Source: Planctomycetota bacterium
GTDB lineage: Bacteria; Planctomycetota; Phycisphaerae; Sedimentisphaerales; SM23-30
DNA: 8,251 nucleotides
NCBI GenBank assembly: GCA_022705365.1
Contig: JAKJEP010000140.1
Location: 1-8,251, forward strand
Reading direction: 5' to 3'
Within the stretch, counting starts at the first letter, position 1. The number at the start of each line of letters is the position of its first letter. Position numbers and translations under genes: made by a program. This document shows positions 1 to 6,626 of the stretch, piece after piece. The notes below the pieces were generated by a model, which ran no database searches, was not told where the DNA came from, and was given only the letters and a program-made list of their open reading frames with translations.

Positions 1-1068
1 CGCTTGCCGGTGCGGAGATAGAACGGTACCTCGGCCCAGCGCCAGTTATCGACAAAGGTCTTGAAGGCGACAAAGGTTTCGGTGACGGAATCGGGGGCCA
101 CGCCGGGTTCGTGCAGGTAGCCGGGGATGGTTTGGCCCTGGTAGCTGCCGGCGGCATACTGGGCACGCACCACACCGTTGGCAGCGCATTCGGCGGGGAT
201 GGGGCGTAGGGTCTTGAGGACTTTCACCTTTTCGTTGCGGACGGAGGCGGCATCGAGGGAATTTGGGGCCTCCATGGTGCATCATATGATTCTGCACGAT
301 ATCCCGCAGGGCGCCGCTCTGTTCGTAATAGGCACCGCGCCCTTCCACGCCGAGGGTTTCGCTAACGGTAATCTGGACATGGTCGATATAATTGTGGTTC
401 CAGATCGGCTCGAAGATCATGTTGGCAAACCGGAAGACCAGCAGGTTCTGGACCGTTTCCTTACCGAGGTAATGGTCGATCCGGTAGATTTGGCTTTCCT
501 GGAAAGCGGCCTTGATGGTCTGGTTGAGCTGTCGGGCGGAATCCAGGTCGCGGCCGAAGGGTTTTTCCACAATCAGCCGGGACCAGCCGCCCTCGGCCGG
601 ATCGCGTCGGGCCAGCCCCGCCTGGTGAAGCTGATTTACCACCGGTGTAACGGCATCGGGAGGAGTGGCCAGGTAGAATAAGCAGTTGGCGGGGGTGTGG
701 TTTTGGCGGGCGGTTTGCTCGATTTTTTGCCGCAGGGCCTGATAGCCGGCCGGGTGGTCATAGTGGGCCTGGTGGTAATGGATATGGCGGGCAAACCGTT
801 CCCAGGCGGCGTTGTCGAGAGTCTGGGATTTGACCTTTTCCAGTATCTCGCGGAGCCGGCGGCGAAAGGATTCGTCGTCATATTCATGCCGGGCGAAACC
901 AATGACGGAGAACGTTTCCGGCAGCAGGTTTTGCTGAAAGAGATGAAAGACGGCCGGGATGAGCTTGCGGCTGGTCAGGTCACCGGAGGCGCCGAAGATG
1001 ACCAGGGCAAAAGACGGCGGCGTGTTCCCTGTTGCCGTTTTGGTAGTTATACCATCGGAAACATTCAT
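1..1068 (-). pseudogene. zwf: Glucose-6-phosphate dehydrogenase, frameshifted and cut by the window edge
   Basis: Glucose-6-phosphate dehydrogenase makes 6-phosphogluconolactone and NADPH in the oxidative pentose phosphate pathway (cytoplasm). From ATG 1068, residues 24-36 hold the Rossmann motif GASGDLTSRKL, 168-172 EKPFG, and 196-204 RIDHYLGKE with substrate-binding K203. The catalytic His is H261 in QNHMM. After NHMM (codons end at 280) homology stops abruptly in this frame, which then runs out of frame to a stop at 46-48. It resumes one frame over at 275 (MEAPNSLDAASVRNEKVKV) and continues intact, through TETFVAFKTFVDNWRWAEVPF, to base 3. Only four bases (cacc) separate NHMM from MEAP, where family members have about seven residues (QLLxLVA-like). 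That fits a 17-base deletion. Both flanks remain clean family sequence, so the lesion is recent or an assembly error. The start lies 15 bases after the mannanase stop, with only a weak A-rich ribosome site. The C-terminal third lies outside the window. Confidence 0.9.
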
Positions 1069-1083
1069 ATAATTTTTTCTGTG

Positions 1084-3822
1084 TTATGGTTGACGAGAAA
1101 GCCATTCTACCAGGAAAACCTGCAAGTCCAGTTGATTGACGATATTGTCGCTTGGTTCATTTATATCACACAAAGGATTCCATTGGGGGTCCCCTTGACC
1201 AGCCTGCCAAGCTTCGGCCAGGGCTGAAAAATCAAATAGATCAACGTAACCATCATAATTCAAGTCACTATGAAAAATGGCGGGCAGAATAGTAAAGGTT
1301 ACGGGGGCACCCACAGCCGCTGCCCAGCCGCCTGCCAGGCCGCTGCCGTGAAAGGATTCTTCGGTAAGGATGAACTGGGCACGATAGGAACCGATGGGAA
1401 GTCTTACTCCCCCTATTGGAAGTCTTTCCCACTCCCCGAAAATCTGAACGGTTGATGGCGGATAATCCACATTGTAGGCAGGCGAATTGATAGTAGGATC
1501 AAATGTATGGCTTTTAACCGGTCCGTCATCGGATGATCGGCTGCGCTGGGTAGTTTTCCACAGTACATGATACGAACTGTCGGCTTCAAAGCTCAACACG
1601 GTATTGCCCCACTCGTCGGTTATAAAATAATCAAAAACAAGATACCCACTATACCGGTATTTTTTTCCGGTAGGACTGTTCGGGTCGGGAATATCCTTAC
1701 GGCTAAAGTATGCCAGGTCATTGGGATTGGGCGAACTTCCGTCGCCTTTGTTATTCAAATTCTGGCCGTTGATCCATGTCTGGGCTGCCGAACTCCATTC
1801 TTCCTGCCACCACCTGCCGGTCAACCCGATATTTTCGTTGGCGTTGGGATCTGTTTCCGGCAGACCTGCCAGCTTGCATTGATAGGCAAAATTCGGCTTT
1901 AAATTCCTGGCAGTCAGGATTCCGTACAACAATCTTTCGTCATGGTGAAAAGTGACCTGGACATCTGCCTGTGTATACTCATAGTCTGCCTGATAGGAGG
2001 GATCGTAAACCTGATCGGCAATATCCAGCCAGCGGTAATTGCCCTGCGGGCTTGTCGTTCCGGAATCCACATCCTTCAGGTTGACCGTTGCCAGGGAATT
2101 ATCCGTTGTGTCAGTGATATCACCGCCGACAAAATCAATATAAACAGCACCGTCAAACGGATGATTTGCATAAATATCGATTCCCAGCTCTTTGAGATCT
2201 GCCAAGTTGCCGGATTCAACGGTATTCCATGGTATCTCGTACCATCTGTCTGCGGCTACTATACTTGTTACAGGGCTGCTGTGATAAAGCCACTCCGAGC
2301 CAGTTTTATCGTACATTTTAATATCGATATCTCCGTTATTATACATGGAGTTTGCCTGAACTCGAACACGCATCAATAAAGTCCGGTACCCATAATCGGA
2401 CACATTGATCCCGGCTGTGCCGTTGAGCGGATCTTTTATCTCTGCCCCGACCATTGCCTTGTCGCCGGGAGATCCCAACCGGCACTGAATGCACAAGACG
2501 CCATCAGCGGTTCGATTCCAGGATGGTTCCTCTCTGCGTTCGATGAGATCGATTATTCCCCCTTCGGTATATATCTTGGTGAATCCCTCCTCATCTTCTT
2601 CGAAGCTGAAAAGCTGATGGATCCCGGTTTCGTTGAGAAAATTTATCTTTTTTGCATGCTGGATGAGAATTGAAGCGGTTTCCTGATCCTGGGGATAATA
2701 GACGCCGAAATTATCGTAATTGGGATACGCATCATGGTATAAGATCCAGAAATTAGTTCCGCTGACCAGTTCCCGGTAGGCGGTATGGAGGTATCGTATG
2801 AAGGAATCATTTCTTTCGGCCATGGTGTGCTGCGGGACCATCCGGCCGTATTCATCCATTATTACGGGTTTGCCAAGCTGGCTATGGCGGCGGGCATCCC
2901 GGATATGGTTCACGATCCATTTTTCACATTGAACCTGCGTCAGATTCCAATGATCGGCGTAGATGTGAAAGCCCGTCAGATCAATCCCCGAGCCCGCATG
3001 CTGGATAATGAAATCCGTTCCTTTGTTATCAAACCAGCTTTGCCCGCCCTTGCTGCTGTTGCCCGAGTCATAGAACCCTTCCATACCGGTGGTTACCAGT
3101 TGTTTCACGCCGATTGTATTCTTCAGGTAATCCGCGGTATTGTTGATCCAGTCAGTAAGGATACTGCCGTTGGCTGTGTTGGTATCGGTAGGGTATTCCG
3201 GTTCGTTAGCCAACTGCCACGCCAAAATGGTGGGGTCCTCCTTATAAATCCGCTGATTATAGGTATTAACCCGGTTCGCCAGATGAGAAATAAAATTGCG
3301 GAAATACGTCTGGGCCTGCGAAATACCATAAAACTCATCGGCGGTGGGGGTGGTATCCCCGGTCCATTGCACGTATTGGCGCATCCCTCCATAATCATTC
3401 CAGTAATTTGTTAGGGGCAATATGATTCGTATATCATGGCGGTCAGCCTGATATAAAACATAATCAAGCATTTGGAAGTTGGCTTCCAGAAAATCTCCGG
3501 CATTGGGGCCTTGCAGCTTTGTTGTTTTATTTTGATCATCATTGAATCCCCATATCCTGAGAACCCCCAAGTTCATCTGGACCATATCGGCCATCAATTC
3601 GTCAACGGTTGACTGACTGTTATTGTCAATGCCGATATAATAATTATTCGCACCCACAAAAAACCAGGGTTTCGATTCTGTGCCGATGGTCAGGAAATTT
3701 CCCGTCGAGGTAATAAATTCCGTATTTTTTGAAGAAACCTTTTGTCCCACACCCATAACCACCGATATCGCGACCAGATATGTAAGTACATATTGCTTAC
3801 TGATTTTGCTTATGTTATACAT
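1084..3822 (-). CDS. Secreted GH5 (subfamily 7-like) endo-beta-1,4-mannanase with beta-sandwich, Ig-like and dockerin domains
   Basis: Predicted extracellular mannan endo-1,4-beta-mannosidase, 912 residues. Residues 1-31 resemble a signal peptide (KISKQ, then hydrophobic 11-26). The GH5 barrel spans about 36-396. It has VLRIWGFND (R89), acid/base E207 in WQLANEPE, HIYADHW (H286, Y288, H291), nucleophile E324 in VIMDEYG and W359. Residues about 405-568 look like a carbohydrate-binding beta-sandwich. About 588-848 form an unassigned Ig-like module (YGILTARNLKPNFAYQCKL, then YLVFDYFITDEWGN). Residues 853-908 are a dockerin-like pair: the first Ca loop has D853, N855, D857, D861 and D864; the second, after CDIN, is divergent. 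I chose ATG 3822 because a strong AAGGAGGAG lies nine bases upstream; the in-frame TTG at 3843 would fall at the predicted transcription start. Base composition is visibly more AT-rich than in the flanking genes, which hints at separate ancestry. The enzyme family call is firm; subfamily and accessory-domain names are less so. Confidence 0.92.
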   Translation of the reverse strand: MYNISKISKQYVLTYLVAISVVMGVGQKVSSKNTEFITSTGNFLTIGTESKPWFFVGANNYYIGIDNNSQSTVDELMADMVQMNLGVLRIWGFNDDQNKTTKLQGPNAGDFLEANFQMLDYVLYQADRHDIRIILPLTNYWNDYGGMRQYVQWTGDTTPTADEFYGISQAQTYFRNFISHLANRVNTYNQRIYKEDPTILAWQLANEPEYPTDTNTANGSILTDWINNTADYLKNTIGVKQLVTTGMEGFYDSGNSSKGGQSWFDNKGTDFIIQHAGSGIDLTGFHIYADHWNLTQVQCEKWIVNHIRDARRHSQLGKPVIMDEYGRMVPQHTMAERNDSFIRYLHTAYRELVSGTNFWILYHDAYPNYDNFGVYYPQDQETASILIQHAKKINFLNETGIHQLFSFEEDEEGFTKIYTEGGIIDLIERREEPSWNRTADGVLCIQCRLGSPGDKAMVGAEIKDPLNGTAGINVSDYGYRTLLMRVRVQANSMYNNGDIDIKMYDKTGSEWLYHSSPVTSIVAADRWYEIPWNTVESGNLADLKELGIDIYANHPFDGAVYIDFVGGDITDTTDNSLATVNLKDVDSGTTSPQGNYRWLDIADQVYDPSYQADYEYTQADVQVTFHHDERLLYGILTARNLKPNFAYQCKLAGLPETDPNANENIGLTGRWWQEEWSSAAQTWINGQNLNNKGDGSSPNPNDLAYFSRKDIPDPNSPTGKKYRYSGYLVFDYFITDEWGNTVLSFEADSSYHVLWKTTQRSRSSDDGPVKSHTFDPTINSPAYNVDYPPSTVQIFGEWERLPIGGVRLPIGSYRAQFILTEESFHGSGLAGGWAAAVGAPVTFTILPAIFHSDLNYDGYVDLFDFSALAEAWQAGQGDPQWNPLCDINEPSDNIVNQLDLQVFLVEWLSRQP

Positions 3823-3831
3823 GTCACTTTG

Positions 3832-3840
3832 CTCCTCCTT
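3832..3840 (-). promoter_or_regulatory. Strong Shine-Dalgarno site of the mannanase gene
   Basis: The minus strand reads AAGGAGGAG here, followed by nine bases and ATG at 3822. It decides the start. The longer frame beginning with TTG at 3843 would include this Shine-Dalgarno site inside the coding sequence and would add seven charged residues (MKEEQSD) ahead of the signal peptide. Confidence 0.85.
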
Positions 3841-3848
3841 CAATAATC

Positions 3849-3877
3849 TTTATACGAAATAATCGCGTTATTGTCAA
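3849..3877 (-). promoter_or_regulatory. Sigma70-type promoter of the mannanase-zwf unit
   Basis: On the minus strand, TTGACA (3877-3872, perfect -35) is followed by exactly 17 bases and TATAAA (3854-3849, five of six -10 matches). Transcription should start near 3842, just ahead of the Shine-Dalgarno site, giving a leader of only about 20 bases. The promoter sits in the 129-base gap after the acetyltransferase gene, so mannanase and zwf can be transcribed separately from the kamA operon. No intrinsic terminator is visible between the acetyltransferase stop and this promoter, so read-through is also possible. Confidence 0.75.
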
Positions 3878-3878
3878 T

Positions 3879-3921
3879 ATTGTTGTGTAAACCCTTATAT
3901 AACAAATATTTATGTAACAAT
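3879..3921 (-). promoter_or_regulatory. Imperfect inverted repeat next to the -35 box, possible operator
   Basis: On the plus strand ATTGTTGTGTAA (3879-3890) and TTATGTAACAAT (3910-3921) are inverted copies sharing ATTGTT and TAA, with three mismatched positions between them. The half-site centres are 31 bases apart, about three helical turns, and the inner arm begins two bases from the -35 box. This placement suits an activator or a looping regulator of a catabolic gene. The region is AT-rich, so a chance match is possible. Confidence 0.3.
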
Positions 3922-3951
3922 GAAACCGATGTTGCTATGATGGCAAATGTT

Positions 3952-4446
3952 TTAACAACTTCGGTAAATATAGATGATTTTATCATCCCCGACGGCGTAG
4001 AAGTCTTTGAGGCAGGCTTCCTGGATATAGCCGAGGGATTCGTAGAAGCGGCGGGTGGAGATATAGCGGGGGTTTCCGGAGGTTTCCACGACGATCAGGC
4101 GGCCCTGGCGGTTTTGAATGCAGGTATGGGCGTAGTTCATCAGGGCCTTCCCTATGCCCCGGCCCTGGTATTGGGGATCCACCGCCACCCAGTAGATGTC
4201 AAAGGTGCCCAGGGTGCAGGGGGTCTGGCCGAAACAAAGCCAGCCGACGGTTTGTGCATCTTCGACGGCGACAAAAGACTGATAATCGCCCTGCGGCCCT
4301 TTGGTTAGGGCCTCATTGAAGACTTCTTCGGCGATCACCAGTTCGCCGGGCCGGAAGAAGCCGGTGGCGTGCAAAAGAGCCATTACAGGTGCTTTGTCTT
4401 CCGGTCGGACGCGACGAATTCCTTTTATGATGGGGTCATCAGGCAT
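3952..4446 (-). CDS. GNAT-family N-acetyltransferase of the kamA operon
   Basis: A 164-residue single-domain GNAT enzyme, predicted to move an acetyl group from acetyl-CoA to an amine. Motif A, which binds the CoA pyrophosphate, is clear: VAVDPQYQGRGIGKALM at about 87-103 on beta-strand 4 (FDIYWVAV). It is followed by LIVVETSGN (117-125) and the C-terminal RRFYESLGY (132-140). The start at ATG 4446 lies 24 bases after the preceding ligase stop, with a modest AAGAGAAA ribosome site, so it is very probably co-transcribed with the ligases and kamA. It is much shorter than the roughly 270-residue AblB beta-lysine acetyltransferases known to me and lacks their visible features, so I do not call it ablB. 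The acceptor could be the ligase product, beta-lysine itself, or something unrelated. Confidence 0.88.
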   Translation of the reverse strand: MPDDPIIKGIRRVRPEDKAPVMALLHATGFFRPGELVIAEEVFNEALTKGPQGDYQSFVAVEDAQTVGWLCFGQTPCTLGTFDIYWVAVDPQYQGRGIGKALMNYAHTCIQNRQGRLIVVETSGNPRYISTRRFYESLGYIQEACLKDFYAVGDDKIIYIYRSC

Positions 4447-4470
4447 AGGTATTTCTCTTACGGAAAAAAA

Positions 4471-5490
4471 TCAGGGTTTTCGCAGGGAGGCGTTATTTAT
4501 TATGGTTTCAATAAAGGTTGCGTAATTTATGCCGGCGGCAGCCAGGGCGGCGGGGAAACCGGCATCGGGGGAGATATCGGGATTGGTATTGACCTCCAGG
4601 ACAAAGGGCCGCTCCCGATCATCCAGCCGGAAGTCCACCCGTACATAATCCTGACAGCCCAGCGCCTCCCAGGTGGCCAAAGCCACCTGGTACACCCGGT
4701 CGGCGGCCGGCTGGGACAGGGGGGCGGGAATGATACGGTTGGTTTGGCGGTAGGCGGGGGAATCGGGGTGCCATTTGGCGGCGTAATCGACGATCCGCGG
4801 TTTGTCGCGGTAAAAATCGCCAAAAACAATTTCCGCCAGGGGCAGAACCTGCACCCCGTCCTTTTGCTGGAGGACGGATACGTTTAATTCCCGGTTGGGG
4901 ATAAACTGCTCTACCAGGGCCGGCTGCTGTTGACGCTGGTGAATTCGCCGGACGGCTTTCTCCAGGGCCGGTCCGGGTACGTCCACGACCGACTGGTCGT
5001 CGATTCCCTCGCTGGCGTCCGAAAAGACCGGCTTGACGAAGTATTTTCCCCTGGGCAAGTCTCTTATATCCATCGGTTGACCGGGGGGAACAATGGTCCC
5101 CTGGGGAATGGGGATATTGGCCGCCTTGAGGATGGCTTTGGTGTGCCATTTATTTTGGGCCAGGAGCAGGGCGGGGGTGTCGCTGCCGGTGCAGGCCCGG
5201 CCAAAGGTCCGGCACAGGGCGGGGACATAGCAGGCTTGCAGCATATCCCCGGGGAGTTCCTCCACCAGGTTAAAGATGATTTTCTGATGGTGGTGTTGGA
5301 GAAGATCGGGTAACTGGCCCAGCGTTTCGATACTTTTGACCTGATAGCTGATACCCAAAGCTGTCAGGGCACCGGTCACAGCGGCGACCTGCCCCATCAG
5401 GCTGGCATTGCTTTCCTCGAACACGGCCAACCCCCGGTCATCGGCGGTGATTTTATCTACGGCGTTATGGAGTACCAGTATCTCGGACAT
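4471..5490 (-). CDS. ATP-grasp ligase, D-Ala-D-Ala ligase superfamily (second of a tandem pair)
   Basis: A 339-residue ATP-grasp enzyme that should join a carboxylate to an amine through an acyl-phosphate. The pre-ATP-grasp domain ends with FNLVEELPGD (73-82). Nucleotide contacts follow: NK at 113-114, YFVKP (150-154) with the glycine/serine loop FSDASEGI, and LVEQFIPNRELNVSVL (192-207). The magnesium residues are D286 in VRVDFR and E299 and N301 in VLEVNTNPD. Canonical Ddl enzymes begin with GGxSxExxVS and carry an EAKY loop; here the first is absent and the second reads DYAAKW (K239, W240), so alanine is not a safe substrate guess. The ATG overlaps the stop of the first ligase by one base (TGATG), implying translational coupling and equal dosage. 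Annotation pipelines would probably call it D-alanine--D-alanine ligase; I regard the fold as certain and the substrate as unknown. Confidence 0.87.
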   Translation of the reverse strand: MSEILVLHNAVDKITADDRGLAVFEESNASLMGQVAAVTGALTALGISYQVKSIETLGQLPDLLQHHHQKIIFNLVEELPGDMLQACYVPALCRTFGRACTGSDTPALLLAQNKWHTKAILKAANIPIPQGTIVPPGQPMDIRDLPRGKYFVKPVFSDASEGIDDQSVVDVPGPALEKAVRRIHQRQQQPALVEQFIPNRELNVSVLQQKDGVQVLPLAEIVFGDFYRDKPRIVDYAAKWHPDSPAYRQTNRIIPAPLSQPAADRVYQVALATWEALGCQDYVRVDFRLDDRERPFVLEVNTNPDISPDAGFPAALAAAGINYATFIETIINNASLRKP

Positions 5491-6482
5491 CAGGTAGCTG
5501 CCGTCTGTAAGGAAAGCCGTTTCAGGGCATTACTAATAATCGTACCGATCAGGTCGCGGTAGCTCATTCCTTCCTGCGTGGCAATCATCGGCAGATCGGA
5601 ATGGTGGGGATGCAGGCCGGGCATCGGGTTAATCTCTAAAAAGCATGGTTCTCCTTCGGCGTCGCAGCGGATATCGACCCGGGCGGTATCCCGGCACTGC
5701 AAGACCCGGAACGAATCCAGGGCCAGCCGCTCGATCTTCCGGTAAAGGGCACCGGGCGGGCAGGGGCGATATTTGACCAGCTCTTCACAGCGTTCCTTGG
5801 CATCGAAGGAATAGATGGCCTTGTCATCCTTTGGGATGATAATCTCCATAATGCCCAGCAGGCGGGCGTCCTGGCCGTTGCCCAGGATGGCGGCTGTGAA
5901 CTCCCGGCCGGGCAGGAATTCTTCCACCAGGACCGGCTGGGAATACCGCTTCAGCAGATTCTCACAAACCTGCCGAAGCTGGTCCGGCGATTCGATCTGG
6001 GAATTCTGGTCGATGCCTTTGCCCGTGCCTTCGGCCAGGGGCTTGGCGAAAAGCGGATAGTGCAGGGATATATCCCGTACATCTTCCAGCGTCTCGATTA
6101 CCTTGAATTTGGGGGTGGCCAGTCCGGCATCCCGGACGATGCGTTTGGCAAAGCTTTTGTCCAGGGTAATGTCGCAGACCAGCGGATCGGAAAAGGTATA
6201 TCCGATCCGGTAGGCCTCCAGCAGGGCCGGCACCTGCGATTCCCGGCATCGGCCATACAGTCCTTCGGCAAAATTGAAGACCAGATCCCATTTGTCGCCG
6301 GCAGCCAGCCGGGCGGTCAGGGCATAGATATTCCCAATCCGGTCGGTCTGGTAGCCCAGGCCGCGGATGGTTTCCTCCAGGGCGTTGATGGTTTCTTCGG
6401 AATCGAACTCGGCCACATCCTCCTGGGAGTAACCGGATTTCAGGTAATCGATTCGTAAATCATATGTCAGTCCGATAATCAT
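5490..6482 (-). CDS. ATP-grasp ligase, D-Ala-D-Ala ligase superfamily (first of a tandem pair)
   Basis: A 330-residue ATP-grasp ligase, forming a peptide-like bond at the cost of ATP. FNFAEGLYG (69-77) and the following SQVPALLEAY correspond to the Ddl segment FNxxHGxxGExG...QxxLE. K109 (LDKSFAK), LFAKPLAEGTGKGI (144-157) and LVEEFLPGREFTAAILG (185-201) make the nucleotide site. D270 (ARVDIR), E283 and N285 (FLEINPMPGL) bind magnesium, and HHSDLPM resembles the Ddl C-terminal SLxPM. It lacks the GGxSxExxVS motif, and the specificity loop reads YSFDAKE (K229, E230) rather than EAKY. The start at ATG 6482 is backed by GGAG five bases upstream and by overlap with a small upstream ORF. It differs clearly from its downstream partner, so the two probably act on different substrates or successive steps rather than being a recent duplication. 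Confidence 0.88.
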   Translation of the reverse strand: MIIGLTYDLRIDYLKSGYSQEDVAEFDSEETINALEETIRGLGYQTDRIGNIYALTARLAAGDKWDLVFNFAEGLYGRCRESQVPALLEAYRIGYTFSDPLVCDITLDKSFAKRIVRDAGLATPKFKVIETLEDVRDISLHYPLFAKPLAEGTGKGIDQNSQIESPDQLRQVCENLLKRYSQPVLVEEFLPGREFTAAILGNGQDARLLGIMEIIIPKDDKAIYSFDAKERCEELVKYRPCPPGALYRKIERLALDSFRVLQCRDTARVDIRCDAEGEPCFLEINPMPGLHPHHSDLPMIATQEGMSYRDLIGTIISNALKRLSLQTAAT

Positions 6483-6544
6483 ACAATCTCCGACGGCAGC
6501 GCCAAAAACTCTGCAATCCCACGGTATTGGGGAGCCAGAGCCAT
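6479..6544 (-). CDS. Possible 21-residue ORF coupled to the first ATP-grasp gene
   Basis: ATG 6544 opens a frame encoding MALAPQYRGIAEFLALPSEIV, whose stop overlaps the ligase start as ATGA (TGA at 6481-6479, ATG at 6482-6480). The overlap and the protein-like composition would suit translational coupling. There is no good Shine-Dalgarno site (only GGA about nine bases upstream), and an in-frame TAA stands directly before the ATG. If the promoter candidate at 6554-6582 is real, the transcript would start only about three bases ahead of this ATG. It resembles no family I know and may be chance. Confidence 0.2.
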   Translation of the reverse strand: MALAPQYRGIAEFLALPSEIV

Positions 6545-6545
6545 T

Positions 6546-6559
6546 TATGGATGTCCATA
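6546..6559. promoter_or_regulatory. Perfect-arm palindrome TATGGA-N2-TCCATA overlapping the -10 box
   Basis: The plus strand reads TATGGATGTCCATA: two perfect six-base arms around a two-base centre. A third copy of the half-site, TATCCATA, lies at 6583-6590 just upstream of the -35 box. A dimeric repressor site over the -10 with an auxiliary half-site is a reasonable reading. No regulator gene is visible in the window. Confidence 0.35.
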
Positions 6560-6582
6560 CCGACTTTTGGCGGTTCTGTCAA
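6554..6582 (-). promoter_or_regulatory. Candidate internal promoter ahead of the two ligases
   Basis: The minus strand shows a perfect -35 TTGACA (6582-6577), a 17-base spacer and TATGGA (6559-6554), which keeps only the first three consensus -10 bases. Predicted start is near 6547, about 65 bases before the ligase ATG. It would let the ligases and acetyltransferase be expressed apart from kamA. The weak -10 suggests low or activated expression; the palindrome at 6546-6559 overlaps it. Confidence 0.4.
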
Positions 6583-6626
6583 TATCCATAGCAGATTCCA
6601 GCTTAGGGGGGAGTATCAGGCAGGGA

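Noticed and set aside
3823..3843. TTG start at 3843 for the mannanase, adding seven residues
   Set aside because: It would place the strong Shine-Dalgarno site inside the gene and the start at the predicted transcription start; ATG 3822 is spaced correctly.
3925..3954. Terminator hairpin after the acetyltransferase gene
   Set aside because: Only a four-pair stem (TTGC/GCAA) without a following U-run is seen, which is too weak to call.
3952..4446. AblB beta-lysine acetyltransferase, giving a plain N-acetyl-beta-lysine pathway
   Set aside because: At 164 residues it is far shorter than AblB and shares only the general GNAT motif A; the two ligases would also be unexplained.
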